Below, one piece after another: positions 38,722-49,240 of a stretch of DNA of 64,000 nucleotides. The position numbers and the translations under genes are program-made. The notes under the pieces are model-generated. The model was given only the letters and a program-made list of their open reading frames with translations, did no database searches and was not told the origin of the DNA. The stretch is from Nitriliruptoraceae bacterium (GTDB lineage Bacteria; Actinomycetota; Nitriliruptoria; Nitriliruptorales; Nitriliruptoraceae): positions 1 to 64,000 of the forward strand of contig PWLR01000019.1 in NCBI GenBank assembly GCA_003558435.1, written 5' to 3'. Positions within the stretch are counted from its first letter, which is position 1. Every line of letters begins with the position of its first letter.

Positions 38722-39353
38722 TCAGGTGGTGGAGATGGCTGCCCGGATCGACGGCGGGCCGCTGGGGACGCGGCGACGTAGGCCCCACAACGCAAGCACA
38801 CCGACCACCTCGGCGAGGTGGGCGAGTTCCGCTCCGAGGTTCGCGACACCGGTGGCGACGTCGATCGTCGCAGCGGTCACGGTGGCGACCGCGACCACGG
38901 CCGCGATGGGCAGCACCCCCGCGGCGCGCTGGGGCTGCCACGCCGCCAACATCAAGCCGATACCGAGCGCCAACTGCAGCGCACCGAGGTCCCGCCCGAC
39001 GTGGAGCTCGGCGCCGATCAGTCCCGGCAGGGCGAACACGAGTTGGACCGCACCCGCCAGGGCGACCAGTGAGCGAAGTTCCAGCATGCGCCGTCGGTCG
39101 CTCGCCAGGTGATCCTCGGTCAGTGCCGCCAGGATGGTGGGCGCCAGGTCCGGGACCGACGTCGCCGCCCGGGAGCGCGTGTGGTCGGCCACCTCGGTGG
39201 CTGCCGATGCGAACCGACTGCAGGCCGCGCAGCCCGTCAGGTGACGGGCGACCTCGGTCGGCGACAGCGGGTACGACTCGCCATCGATACGAGCCGAGAT
39301 CGCCTCCGTGACCGATGTGCACACAGCGTCCGGGTCGTGGTGAGGCTGGGTCA
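38722..39353 (-). CDS. Zinc-finger anti-sigma-like membrane protein
   Basis: VARHLTGCAACSRF (HxxxCxxC) followed by four TM segments. Confidence 0.7.
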
Positions 39354-39539
39354 TGACGCCCTCTGTCGCGGGAGATGATCGGTTCGGAGAGCTGGCGGGT
39401 CCGGAGAGGTGGTCGTCACCGCCGCCGGACCAGTTCCCGTCCCTCGGGAGCCGTGCGCTCAACGGACCCGGGCCACACCAACCTCGTACCCTCGGTCCCC
39501 GAACCCGTGGGTACCGAGTCTTCGAGGAGGTGGGAGCTG

Positions 39540-40061
39540 GTGGACGAGCTGACACGCCTGCTGCTCGATGCCGCCGATGGCGACCGGATGGCCCTGTCGG
39601 GTTTCGTGCGAGCGACCCAGCCGGACGTGTGGCGCTTCTGCGCCCACCTGGTCGATCCCGCAACAGCGGACGACCTGACCCAGGAGGTCTACCTGCGGGC
39701 GATGCGCTCCGCGGCCCGCTTCCGTGGCGACGCGAGCGCCAAGACGTGGTTGTTCTCGATCGCGCGCAGGACCGCGGCCGACGAGATCCGTCGGCGTCGG
39801 CGCCGACGACGGCTCCCCGAGCCGGAGCCGGAACCGGTCCCCGACGATGCGGAACTGATCGCGCTGCACCAGTTGATCGACACGCTCGAACCCGATCGTC
39901 GCGAAGCCTTCGTGCTCACCCAGGTCGTCGGTCTGCCCTATGCGGAGGCAGCGGAGATCTGCGGGGTCCCCCTCGGCACGATCCGATCGCGGGTGGCCCG
40001 GGCCCGGGCCGAGCTCGTCGACCACCTCGTGGCCGCGGAAGCCGACCGCGGCCCCGGCTAG
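39540..40061 (+). CDS. ECF sigma factor (SigC-like)
   Basis: DDLTQEVYLRAMRSAARFRGDASAKTWLFSIARRTAADEIRRRRR; region 4 GLPYAEAAEICGVPLGTIRSRVARARAEL; GTG start. Confidence 0.85.
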   Translation: MDELTRLLLDAADGDRMALSGFVRATQPDVWRFCAHLVDPATADDLTQEVYLRAMRSAARFRGDASAKTWLFSIARRTAADEIRRRRRRRRLPEPEPEPVPDDAELIALHQLIDTLEPDRREAFVLTQVVGLPYAEAAEICGVPLGTIRSRVARARAELVDHLVAAEADRGPG

Positions 40062-40072
40062 TCGGTGTCGCG

Positions 40073-40966
40073 CTAGTCGGTGTCGCCCGACGCGGCGACC
40101 AGGCCGGCACGCACGCCCACTACCTCGTCGATGATCTCGACCACCATCGGATCGCGTTCGCCACGGAAGCGGGTGATCACCGCATCGAGGGTGGCGAGCG
40201 CCTCAGATGAGCGTCCGAGTCCCACCAGGATGCTCGCTCGTTCGCGGTGGGCCGCCACGACCTGGGAACGGGCCGCGGGATCCTCGTCGGTGCACCGTTC
40301 CACCTCGGCGAGCGCCTCCGCCGCCTCGGCGTCCCGGTCCAGTGCGCACAACGCCGCGCCCCGGAGCCGGACCGTCATGGCCAGCTGTTCAGCCTCGAGC
40401 GCATCGGTCGGATCGAGCTGACGGACCAGCACGTCGGCCGCCGTCAAGGCCTCGCCGGTGCGGTCCACGGCCAACAACGCGGCCGCGCGGTTGACCCGAC
40501 CGCGTACCACCTGATCCGCGGTCACCGGATCATCCGCCTCACGGAAACGGGTCACGAGATCGTCGTAGACCTCGATCGCCGCGTGGTGGTCGCCGACCGC
40601 GTCGAGGCAGATGCCCCGGTTGAGCAGTGCCATCGCGACCTCGTGGCGCTGGTCGGGTTCGTCGAGGTCGGCCGGAGTGCTGGCCGCCTCCGCGTACGCG
40701 CCCGCCGCTGCGGTCAGGTCCCCCAACTCGGTCAGCAGCATCGCGCGTTCGAACCGGGCGGCGAACAACGACTCACGAACGACCGGATGCGAGGTATCGG
40801 CCTCGGAGGCGTCGTTCGCCAGCGCACCGGCCGCCTCCAGGGCCTGTTCCAGCAGGCCCTGCTCGTGCAGTTCGAGCACGTGGTCCGCCCGTTGGCGGAA
40901 AGCTCGTGGATCGCTCACGTCGGCTCCAACCACTCGCCGGGCATCCCGACGCGGCACGTCGGGCAT
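40073..40966 (-). CDS. Tetratricopeptide-repeat protein
   Basis: Repeated helical A/L-rich TPR units; start may be GTG at 40918. Confidence 0.7.
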   Translation of the reverse strand: MPDVPRRDARRVVGADVSDPRAFRQRADHVLELHEQGLLEQALEAAGALANDASEADTSHPVVRESLFAARFERAMLLTELGDLTAAAGAYAEAASTPADLDEPDQRHEVAMALLNRGICLDAVGDHHAAIEVYDDLVTRFREADDPVTADQVVRGRVNRAAALLAVDRTGEALTAADVLVRQLDPTDALEAEQLAMTVRLRGAALCALDRDAEAAEALAEVERCTDEDPAARSQVVAAHRERASILVGLGRSSEALATLDAVITRFRGERDPMVVEIIDEVVGVRAGLVAASGDTD

Positions 40967-41028
40967 GCGCCGACGCTACCGGCAGGAGCAGACCGAACCG
41001 GGCAAGGTCCCCCTCCTGTGGACGCCCG

Positions 41029-42204
41029 TCACCAACGCAGGAGCGCGGCCACCCCTTCGTGGTCGTCCAACAGCCGTGCAGCCTCGCCACTGAGCGGCAC
41101 GACGGAAGCGGAGGTCCCGATGGCCGTCTCCAGCAACCGCTCCACGAACCACGGCTCACGTCGCAGTTCCAGGTCCGACTGCGCGATGACGCCCTCGACC
41201 CGCGGGTGCAACGTGCCCTCCTCGGACACGAACCCTTCGAGCTCGATCTCGTCGTCGTAGAGCAGGTGCGAGATCCGACCCTCGTTCATCGCCTCGCAGA
41301 CGTGGCGGAGTCCGATCGCTCCGGCCTGTCCACCGAGAGCGCGGTCGATCGCTTCCTCGGCCAGCTCGCGTTCGCGGTCGAGGTGGACCGATCGGAGCAG
41401 CGTCCAGGCGGCCTCCGCGATCTCGTGCGGAGGCGAGTCCTCCCACAGCTGCTCGGCCATCAACACCCGCGCATCCGAGGCATCCGCGAGCTCGCGCATC
41501 GGTTCGCGCAACTTCGGGGGGGCGGAGACGACCAGACGGTCCCACCGCTCCTCCTTGGCGATCGACACCGTGTCCTCGACCACCTCGCGCAGGAAGCGGT
41601 TGCGGTTGACGTCGATGCGCTCCTCGAAGCTGTCCCGGTCGACGTAGCCCTGCTGGGCCCGCGCGGGATTGGCCATGGCCGGACCCTGTTTGCCTCGAAG
41701 CAGCTCGTCATAGACCACGAAGTGGCGGCCCTCGAGTTCGGTGGCCTCACCGACCGCCCACCGCAGCAGGCGCGTGCCCGTCCGCGAGACCACCAGGATG
41801 CCAGCCGGGCGCCCTTCGTCGAGGGCGGCGACCAGCGGACGCACGTAGGCGCCATCGCGGTGCACGACCCGTTCGCGGAACGGGATCTGCAGCGAGACCG
41901 CGTGGTGCTCACCGGACTCGACCCCGACGAACAGCGCACGCCCACGGCCACTCGACTTGGGGTTCATCAACTCGTCGAGCGGACCGTCCAGAGCTTCGAG
42001 GCGCTTGTCGACCGCGCGGGCGACCGCCGGGTCCCCCTCGGCGAGGCTCGCTCGCAGCGCCTTGATCTGGTTGCGGATCTCGATCGGCAACGTCGGCTGG
42101 TGATCCGCCGCCTGGGCCGGGGTATGCCCGGCGTAGAACGACAGCACCCCCAGCTCGTCAGAGAAGTCGACCAGATCCCGGATGGTGGTATCAGCGATAG
42201 GCAT
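41029..42204 (-). CDS. baeRF-like (eRF1-domain/host-attachment superfamily) protein
   Basis: MPIADTTIRDLVDFSDELGVLSFYAGHTP...; domain order as in baeRF proteins; ATG at 42204. Confidence 0.6.
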   Translation of the reverse strand: MPIADTTIRDLVDFSDELGVLSFYAGHTPAQAADHQPTLPIEIRNQIKALRASLAEGDPAVARAVDKRLEALDGPLDELMNPKSSGRGRALFVGVESGEHHAVSLQIPFRERVVHRDGAYVRPLVAALDEGRPAGILVVSRTGTRLLRWAVGEATELEGRHFVVYDELLRGKQGPAMANPARAQQGYVDRDSFEERIDVNRNRFLREVVEDTVSIAKEERWDRLVVSAPPKLREPMRELADASDARVLMAEQLWEDSPPHEIAEAAWTLLRSVHLDRERELAEEAIDRALGGQAGAIGLRHVCEAMNEGRISHLLYDDEIELEGFVSEEGTLHPRVEGVIAQSDLELRREPWFVERLLETAIGTSASVVPLSGEAARLLDDHEGVAALLRW

Positions 42205-42282
42205 AGGCCGGACGGTAATCGCCTGAGCACGGCAACGAAAGTCCGAACGGTCCGACCGTCCGGACGGGGTACCGTCGCGCGC

Positions 42283-43446
42283 ATGGTCTTCCGCGTCGTG
42301 CGCAGCTTCCGCATCGGCGGGATCGAGGTGCGTCTCGACCCGTCGGTGTTCGTGCTCGTCGCGCTGGTGGTGTGGGTGTTCACGACGTGGTTCCGCGAGG
42401 ATCACGCTCTGCCCGTCGCCGCCCTGATGGCCCTGATCGGGGCGGTCCTGGTCGTCCTGACGACCTTCGCGCACGAGCTCGGCCATGCACTGGAGGCGCG
42501 CCACCGGGACATCGAGGTGGTCGGTATCACCCTGCTGCTGTTCGGTGGCGTCACCGAGATGCACGCCCACGGCCAGACCGCCCGTGACCAGCTCGCCGTA
42601 GCGGTCGTGGGGCCGTACGTCAGCCTGCTCTGCGGGGCGCTGTTCGGCATCGTCGCGACCTTCGCGGGTGACCTGCTGCCCGCTACCGCCGCAGCACCGG
42701 TGGGTCAGGTCGCCGGCGTGTTGGGCTGGTGGAACGTGTTGCTCGCGGTGTTCAACCTGGTGCCCGGCGCGCCCCTCGACGGCGGACGGGTGCTCCGGGC
42801 ACTGCTGTGGATGGCGCTCGGTGACCGGATGCGGGCGCTGACGATCTCCGTGCGACTCGGCCAGGTCCTGGGTGTGGCGCTGGTCGGTTTCGGGCTGTGG
42901 ACCTTGACGCGCACGCTGGCCGCATGGGTCCCCGCCCTCGCGTTCGGGATCGTGGGCATCTTCCTGGTCCGTGCCGCCGGCTCCGAGTTGAGCAACGCCA
43001 GGATGGACGCGACGATCGAGGGGTGGACGGTCGCCCAGCTCATGGGTCCACCACCGACCGCGCTCGAGGCCCGCGAACGGCTCGACACGATCGACCTCTC
43101 CCTGCATGCGGGCGACGCGGATCTGCTGCCGGTGACCGACGGCCGGAACCTGATCGGCGTCATCGAGGCGGATCGACTGACATCGCTCTCCGCCGGGGAG
43201 CGCGCCGGCCTCGTCGCCGGCGACCTCGCCGAGCCGATCGGCGAGGTCCCCACGGTCGATCTGGAGGACGACCTGCACACGCTGATCGACCGCTTCCAGG
43301 GCGATCACCACGTCGTGCTGGTGACGCGCAACGACCGTCAGGTTGGCGCGTTGACCGAACGTGAGGTCGCCCAGGCCCTGGAGCGTCTGCGTCGCGACCG
43401 CGGCAGACGCGACCCGCGCCCGACCCTCGCCGCCGAGGCCGTCTGA
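42283..43446 (+). CDS. Site-2 protease (M50) family, CBS-like C-terminus
   Basis: TTFAHELGHALEARHRD (HExxH), NLVPGAPLDGGRVL (NPxPxLDGG-like). Confidence 0.9.
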   Translation: MVFRVVRSFRIGGIEVRLDPSVFVLVALVVWVFTTWFREDHALPVAALMALIGAVLVVLTTFAHELGHALEARHRDIEVVGITLLLFGGVTEMHAHGQTARDQLAVAVVGPYVSLLCGALFGIVATFAGDLLPATAAAPVGQVAGVLGWWNVLLAVFNLVPGAPLDGGRVLRALLWMALGDRMRALTISVRLGQVLGVALVGFGLWTLTRTLAAWVPALAFGIVGIFLVRAAGSELSNARMDATIEGWTVAQLMGPPPTALEARERLDTIDLSLHAGDADLLPVTDGRNLIGVIEADRLTSLSAGERAGLVAGDLAEPIGEVPTVDLEDDLHTLIDRFQGDHHVVLVTRNDRQVGALTEREVAQALERLRRDRGRRDPRPTLAAEAV

Positions 43447-44534
43447 TGGCGGGACCGATCACCGGGCCCGGGCCCGACGACAGCGATGCCGAGGCGACGA
43501 ACCACGCGCACGACGACGACGCACGCGAGGCGCGGATGACCGCCCGGCTGTGGCGTTCGAGCTTCTATGCCGGTAGCGCCGCGATCCTCGCGTGGGCGTC
43601 CTTGGTGGTCCCGCTGCCGTTCATCGAACAGGTTCCGGGCACGCCGACCGCGATCCCACCGTTGGTGGAGATCGAGGGCGTGGAGACCACGGAGCTGGAC
43701 GGTGAGACCTCGCTCCTGACCATCCTGCTCCGTCAGCAGCCCACCCTCCCGGCGCTCGGGGCGTGGCTCGACGGTGACCGGGAGCTGCTGAGGGTCGAGG
43801 GGGTCTACCCCGCGGGGGTCGACCGCCAGGAGTACCTCACCGCCGAACGCGAACGGTTCGGTCGACAGTTCGAGGTGGCGGCCGCGGTGGGTGCGCAGGC
43901 CGCCGGTGTCGAGATCGAACTGGTGACCGAGGCCGTGGTGGTCGAGGTGTTGTTCGGGAGTCCGGCCGACGGCATCCTGTCGCCGGGCGACGCGGTGGTC
44001 GCGGTCGACGGCGAGGCGATCTCCTCGGGTGAGGAGCTGCAGGCCATCACCCGCGCCTCGGAGGCCGGCGATCGGATCACCCTCAGCGTGCGTCACGGCG
44101 GTGAACTGCGCGACGTCGAGGTGACCCTCGAGGAGGTCGGCGAGGACGGTCAGGCGCGCCTGGGGGTCGCGGTCGAGACCGCGGTGGACGAGCTCCGCCT
44201 GCCCTTCGACATCCGGCTCGCGCAGGAGACCCGGATCGGAGGCCCGAGCGCCGGCATGATGGTCGGCGTCACCGTCTACGACCTGCTGGCCGAGGAAGAC
44301 CTGCTGGCCGGTCGCAACGTGATGGGCACGGGGACCCTGGCCGGGGACGGGACCGTCGGCCCGGTCGGGGGCGTCCCGCAGAAGATGCTGGCCGCCGCGG
44401 CGGCGGACGCCGACATCGTCCTGGTCCCGTCGCTGCAGATCGAGGAGGCGTTGGCCGCCGCCCCCGAGGGTCTGGTCGTGGTCGGGGTCGCCGACCTCGA
44501 CGAAGCGCTCGCGGTGCTGCGCGGGGAGGCCTGA
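43446..44534 (+). CDS. PDZ-domain Lon-like (S16, YlbL-type) secreted protease
   Basis: PDZ SPADGILSPGDAVVAVDGEAI; RIGGPSAGMMVGVTVYDLL and GVPQKMLAA. Confidence 0.9.
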   Translation: MAGPITGPGPDDSDAEATNHAHDDDAREARMTARLWRSSFYAGSAAILAWASLVVPLPFIEQVPGTPTAIPPLVEIEGVETTELDGETSLLTILLRQQPTLPALGAWLDGDRELLRVEGVYPAGVDRQEYLTAERERFGRQFEVAAAVGAQAAGVEIELVTEAVVVEVLFGSPADGILSPGDAVVAVDGEAISSGEELQAITRASEAGDRITLSVRHGGELRDVEVTLEEVGEDGQARLGVAVETAVDELRLPFDIRLAQETRIGGPSAGMMVGVTVYDLLAEEDLLAGRNVMGTGTLAGDGTVGPVGGVPQKMLAAAAADADIVLVPSLQIEEALAAAPEGLVVVGVADLDEALAVLRGEA

Positions 44535-44607
44535 CCCGCCGCCGACCTCCACCGGGTGGGGTCGCCGATCCTTGGGCGTAGGGCACGAACGCGCCCGAGG
44601 CGCCGGT

Positions 44608-45243
44608 CTACGCGGTGGCGGCGGTCGCCCCACCGGCGACCTCGGCCGGTCGCGCCTCGCGCGCGGCGATGCAGCGCGCCAGGTAGTTGCCCAGCAGTTT
44701 CATCCCCACGCCGGTCAGCACCGACTCGGGATGGAACTGCACGCCCTCGACGTCCACCTCGCGGTGCCGGAGCCCCATGATCAACCCGTCGGAGGTCTCG
44801 GCGGTGACCTTCAGCACCTGCGGCAAGGTGTCGCGGTCCACGATCAGCGAGTGATAGCGCGTGGCGTCGAACGGCACGGGCAGGTCGGCCAGGACACCCT
44901 CCCCGCGGTGGTACATCGGGGAGGTCTTGCCGTGCATCAACACCGGGGCGCGCACCACGCGGCCCCCGTAGACCTCGCCGATGCACTGATGACCGAGGCA
45001 GACCCCCAGCAGGGGCCGTTCACCGGCGACCGCGCGGATCACCTCGTTGGACAACCCGGCGTCGGAAGGATCCCCCGGCCCCGGTGAGATCACCACGCCG
45101 TCCGGGAGGTCGCCCATCAGCTCGCCCACGTCGAACGCGTCGTTGCGGACCACCTCGACGTCGGCCCCGAGCTCGCCGAGCTCCTGCACGATGTTGTAGG
45201 TGAACGAGTCGTAGTTGTCGACGATCAGGATGCGGGCGCTCAC
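44608..45243 (-). CDS. pabA/trpG: Anthranilate/aminodeoxychorismate synthase glutaminase subunit
   Basis: [60 protein letters not shown]. Confidence 0.95.
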   Translation of the reverse strand: MSARILIVDNYDSFTYNIVQELGELGADVEVVRNDAFDVGELMGDLPDGVVISPGPGDPSDAGLSNEVIRAVAGERPLLGVCLGHQCIGEVYGGRVVRAPVLMHGKTSPMYHRGEGVLADLPVPFDATRYHSLIVDRDTLPQVLKVTAETSDGLIMGLRHREVDVEGVQFHPESVLTGVGMKLLGNYLARCIAAREARPAEVAGGATAATA

Positions 45244-47009
45244 GACGGTTCGCTCTCCGCCAGCAGCTCACGCAGCTCGTCGCGCGCCAGGTCACCGGCA
45301 TCGGTCTCGGGGAGTTCGTCCAGCAGGGTGACGCGGTCGGGGACCGCTGGCGAGTCGAGGTGCGCCCGGCAGTGCACGAGCAGCTCCTCCTCGGTCGGTC
45401 GGCCGCGTCGCCCGACGGCGACCGCCGCGAACAGTTGATCCGGGTGCTCACCGGTGACCACACCCGCACGACGGACCGCCGGGTGGCGCAGCAGCACCGC
45501 TTCGATGCGTCGCGGCGAGACCCACGTGGACCGGCGGGGCACGACTTCACCGATGGTGCCGAGGTGGCGGAACAGCCCGTCGTCGTCCATCGTGGCCAGC
45601 TCGTCGGTGATCAGCCAGCCGTCCACGAACCGTTCCGCCGACGCGTCGTCCCGGCGCCAGTAGCCCTGGGCCACCTGCGGACCGTGGATCACCAGACGGC
45701 CCGGCGCATCGGGGGCACAGAGCACCTCGAGGCGCTCCGGATCGACCACCGCGGCGACCGTGCTCGTGACGGGCAACCCCATGGCCCCGGCGACCGAGCG
45801 CCCGTAGACGGGTTGGGCGTGGGTGAGCGGGGCTGCATCCAGACCGAAGCAGCTGCGGAGGCGCCCACTGCCGGTCCGTCGTTGGAGGTCGGTGACCACG
45901 TGCTCCGGGAGGTCCTCCCCGGTGGCGAGCACCACGCGCAACGAGGTCAGGTCCTGCCGGGCCGCGTCACCGGCGCCGGCGAGTCCCTCGACTCGGTCGG
46001 CGCCGACCACCAGCAGGGTCGGACGTTCCCGAGCGATCAGCCGGGCGAGTTCCGAGGGATCCGGATCCTCGGCGCAGATCACACTGGCCCCGGCCAACCA
46101 CCCCATGACCAACCCGAGGACCAGCACGGTGGGGTCGGTCAGGCGCTCCGCCACCAGGATCCGTTCCGTGCCGGCCTGGATGTCGGGTACCCACAGCCGG
46201 GCTTGGAAGGCCGCCGCGACCAGGCTCGCGTGCGTGGAGGCGACCGCACGGGTAGGCGGGCCGGATCCCGTCCCTGGGCTCGTGTCGTTCGTGCCGGCCG
46301 TGCCGCCCGTGGCCGGGAGCTGGTAGGTCAACATCGCCAGATCGTCGGCTTCCGGGGTCGCCCGGGATCGGGCCGGGTGTGCGTCGGGATCGTCCGATGC
46401 GTCACCGCGCACCACCGCGATCGGTCCCTGGCGGCCACCTCGGCGTCCGAACCGCAGGCGCAGGCGTCGACGTCGGCCGGGGAACAACCAACCGTCGTCG
46501 TCGATGACGATCACGGTCCGGGGCAGGTCGGGCTCGGACGGCAGGTGCCGGACGAAACGCCGGGTCCCGAGCGCGAGCACGGGTTCCGCGTCGTCGACGA
46601 TCCGCTGTACGTCGGCCTCGGCGGTCTCCGGCGTCACCGGGACGGCCACGGCAGCGACCCGCCAGATCGCCAAGAGGGCCACGGGCAGGCTCGCCACGTT
46701 CGGCAACCCGAGCAGCACCCGGTCCCCATGCCCGACGCCGGCGTCCCGCAGCACCTCGGCCAGATCGCCGACCCGATCCCGGAAGCCGACGTGGTCGAGG
46801 GCATCGCCATCGCTGATCAGCGAGGAGCGGTACGGGAAGTCCCGGACCGCGTCGTCGAGGAACCTCGGCAGCGCCACGTTCGGCAGGTGGTACTCCGGCG
46901 GCACACCCGGGGGGTAGACCGACGTCCACGGACGGGTGAGCGTCGTGGGATCCGGCGGCCGCGGCGTCGCGCTGGTCGGCTCGGGCAAGGGCGGTGCGGA
47001 CGGTGGCAC
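45240..47009 (-). CDS. AMP-binding acyl-CoA synthetase/ligase-like protein
   Basis: Acyl-adenylate fold; [49 protein letters not shown] at 47009. Confidence 0.75.
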   Translation of the reverse strand: MPPSAPPLPEPTSATPRPPDPTTLTRPWTSVYPPGVPPEYHLPNVALPRFLDDAVRDFPYRSSLISDGDALDHVGFRDRVGDLAEVLRDAGVGHGDRVLLGLPNVASLPVALLAIWRVAAVAVPVTPETAEADVQRIVDDAEPVLALGTRRFVRHLPSEPDLPRTVIVIDDDGWLFPGRRRRLRLRFGRRGGRQGPIAVVRGDASDDPDAHPARSRATPEADDLAMLTYQLPATGGTAGTNDTSPGTGSGPPTRAVASTHASLVAAAFQARLWVPDIQAGTERILVAERLTDPTVLVLGLVMGWLAGASVICAEDPDPSELARLIARERPTLLVVGADRVEGLAGAGDAARQDLTSLRVVLATGEDLPEHVVTDLQRRTGSGRLRSCFGLDAAPLTHAQPVYGRSVAGAMGLPVTSTVAAVVDPERLEVLCAPDAPGRLVIHGPQVAQGYWRRDDASAERFVDGWLITDELATMDDDGLFRHLGTIGEVVPRRSTWVSPRRIEAVLLRHPAVRRAGVVTGEHPDQLFAAVAVGRRGRPTEEELLVHCRAHLDSPAVPDRVTLLDELPETDAGDLARDELRELLAESEPS

Positions 47010-47097
47010 CGGGCCTCCTCCGGGTCGCCGGGCGCACCGGAGCCTACCCTCGCGCACGGTCCCGGTAGGGTGCCGCCGTGCCGTTCCGACGCGGAGG

Positions 47098-48171
47098 ATG
47101 CCGGTGCAGGGACCTCCCGACGTGCTCCGGCGCCTGGCCGCCGAGGTGGACCAACAGCTGACCGACGCGTTGGACCGGTTGCTCCCGCGACTGGTGGAGG
47201 TCCACCCGTCGCTCTCGGCCGTCGCCGAGGAACTCCGGGCCTTCGTCGAGGGTGGCAAACGCATCCGCCCCGTGCTGCTCCTGCTCGGCTTCGAGGCGGC
47301 CGGTGGCCACACGCGCTCGGCCGTCCACGGTCCCGCCCTCGCACTCGAACTGCTCCACACCTGCGCGTTGGCCCACGACGACGTGATCGATCGGGCGCCG
47401 GAGCGTCGCGGGCGCCCCTCGGTCCACCACGGCTTCGCGGCTCGCCACCGGGCTGCGGGCTGGAGCGGGGACCCGCTCGGCTACGGCGAGGCGGTCGCGA
47501 TCCTCATCGGCGACCTCGCGTTCGTGCAGGCCGACGAGCTGTTCCTGAGCGCCCGGGTCCCGGACCGGGCCCTGCTGGCGGCCCTCCGGCGGTTCACCGT
47601 GCTGCGCGAAGAGGTCATGGTCGGCCAGTATCTCGATCTGCAGGCCGCGACCAGCCGGGCCACCGACCGTGACCTGGCGCTCACGGTGGCGACGTTGAAG
47701 TCCGGGCGCTACTCGGTCGCTCGGCCGCTGGAGATCGGCGCGGAACTCGCCGGGGCCGACGAGGCGTTCCTCGAGGGTCTGCGGGCGTTCGGGGATCCCC
47801 TCGGTCGGGCCTTCCAGGTCCAGGACGATCTGTTGGGGGTCTTCGGCGAGCAGGAGACCACCGGCAAGTCCGCCTCGTCCGACCTGGCGGAGGGCAAACG
47901 GACGCTGTTGGTCGCCGAGGCCGCCGCACGACTGTCGCCCGACGATCGGGCCGTCCTGGAGGCCGGGCTCGGCGATCCGGACCTGTCCGCGGAACGGGCC
48001 GCGGAGCTGCGTGAGTTGATGGTGGGATGCGGGGCGCGCGAGGCGACCGAGACCTACGTGCGCGACGCGGTCAGCGAGGCGCGCACCGCCCTCGAGGACC
48101 TGCCACTCCCCCGGCAGGCGCACGCCCACCTCGATGCGCTCGCGAGCTACCTCGGCGACCGGGTGAGTTGA
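47098..48171 (+). CDS. Polyprenyl (isoprenyl) diphosphate synthase
   Basis: First Asp motif LAHDDVIDRAPERRGRPSVH; second QVQDDLLGVFG. Confidence 0.9.
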   Translation: MPVQGPPDVLRRLAAEVDQQLTDALDRLLPRLVEVHPSLSAVAEELRAFVEGGKRIRPVLLLLGFEAAGGHTRSAVHGPALALELLHTCALAHDDVIDRAPERRGRPSVHHGFAARHRAAGWSGDPLGYGEAVAILIGDLAFVQADELFLSARVPDRALLAALRRFTVLREEVMVGQYLDLQAATSRATDRDLALTVATLKSGRYSVARPLEIGAELAGADEAFLEGLRAFGDPLGRAFQVQDDLLGVFGEQETTGKSASSDLAEGKRTLLVAEAAARLSPDDRAVLEAGLGDPDLSAERAAELRELMVGCGAREATETYVRDAVSEARTALEDLPLPRQAHAHLDALASYLGDRVS

Positions 48172-48335
48172 GACGTCGGCTCCTGCGCCACGACCGCAGC
48201 GGCGGGAGCAGCGGGAGCACCGAGCGTCGGGTCCTGCTGTTGGGCCTCGACCCACGGGAAGACGTACAGGAACAGCACCACGACCGCGACGGCGATCACC
48301 ACGGTGAGGCTCATCACCTTGACGGGTTTGGACAT
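48147..48335 (-). CDS. Small single-TM protein
   Basis: MSKPVKVMSLTVVIAVAVVVLFLYVFPWVEAQQQDP; next to sortase. Confidence 0.5.
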   Translation of the reverse strand: MSKPVKVMSLTVVIAVAVVVLFLYVFPWVEAQQQDPTLGAPAAPAAAVVAQEPTSQLTRSPR

Positions 48336-48371
48336 CTCACGCTCCGGATCCGGGACGGCGGCGAGGTCGGC

Positions 48372-49091
48372 TCACTGGTCTGCGAGCGCATCGATCACAT
48401 CGCCGGCGGTGCTCGCGATGGGGTCTCCGACCAGCTCGCCCCAGGCGATCAGCCGTTGGCGGGCACTGCCGCGCGGGTGGCAGGTCGTCAGGGTGATGGT
48501 GGGCGCACCCGACTCCAACGGATCCTGGCCCACCACCCAGATGTCGGTCGGGGCGACGATGCGCTGCTCGCGGTAGGCGTAGACCCATTCACGTCCCTCG
48601 CGATCGAGCACGTGGATCATGTCGCCATCGGTCAGTTCGTCCATCGACCAGAACGGTGAACCGTAGGTCGTCCGGTGACCAGCGATCGCGAGGTTGCCCT
48701 CCCCGCCCGGGCGGTCCGACTCCGGATAGTGACCGGGGCCGGCACGGAGCAGATCCAACGAGACGCCCTCGACGACGTACAGCACGTCGTCGTTGACGAC
48801 GCGTTCGCCGTCCCGCTCGAACCAGATGGCGGCGTAGGCCGCTCCGAGTTCGACCGGCTCGTCCGCCACGGGCTCCGGGTCCGGGTCCGGGTCCGGCTCC
48901 GGGTCCGGCTCCGGGTCCTCCGGCAGGTCGGCGTCGCGGTCCGGCACCGCCAACGCCCAGGATTCGGCGAGGTCCCGTTGGGAACGATCGGTCTCGAAGT
49001 TGGTGAACCACAACAGGTACACGACGTAGAGCAGGACCACCGCACCGGCGACGATGAGGGTCCAGCCGACACCCCGGACCACCTTCGTCAC
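48372..49091 (-). CDS. srtE: Class E sortase
   Basis: NLAIAGHRTTYGSPFWSMDEL (His), TLTTCHPRGSARQRLIAWG (TLxTC...R). Confidence 0.9.
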   Translation of the reverse strand: MTKVVRGVGWTLIVAGAVVLLYVVYLLWFTNFETDRSQRDLAESWALAVPDRDADLPEDPEPDPEPDPDPDPEPVADEPVELGAAYAAIWFERDGERVVNDDVLYVVEGVSLDLLRAGPGHYPESDRPGGEGNLAIAGHRTTYGSPFWSMDELTDGDMIHVLDREGREWVYAYREQRIVAPTDIWVVGQDPLESGAPTITLTTCHPRGSARQRLIAWGELVGDPIASTAGDVIDALADQ

Positions 49092-49240
49092 GTGCTCACC
49101 CCTGTTCCCGGCCCCGGTCGCGCTCCGGCTCGCGTGCGTCGCGGATCGTGCCCGCCACGCAGGATAACGCTCGGTGAGCGGTACGCTTGGTCGGTGCCTC
49201 ACGGGGCACGTGGCAGGACATCGAGGTGAGAGGGAGCGCG

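Noticed and set aside
42205-43311. N-terminal extension of the minus-strand 760-aa ORF
   Set aside because: Antisense to the M50 protease gene; true start is ATG at 42204
40627-43446. 939-aa plus-strand ORF
   Set aside because: Only the part from 42283 (M50 protease) is protein-like; the N-terminal 552 codons are antisense to the TPR and baeRF-like genes
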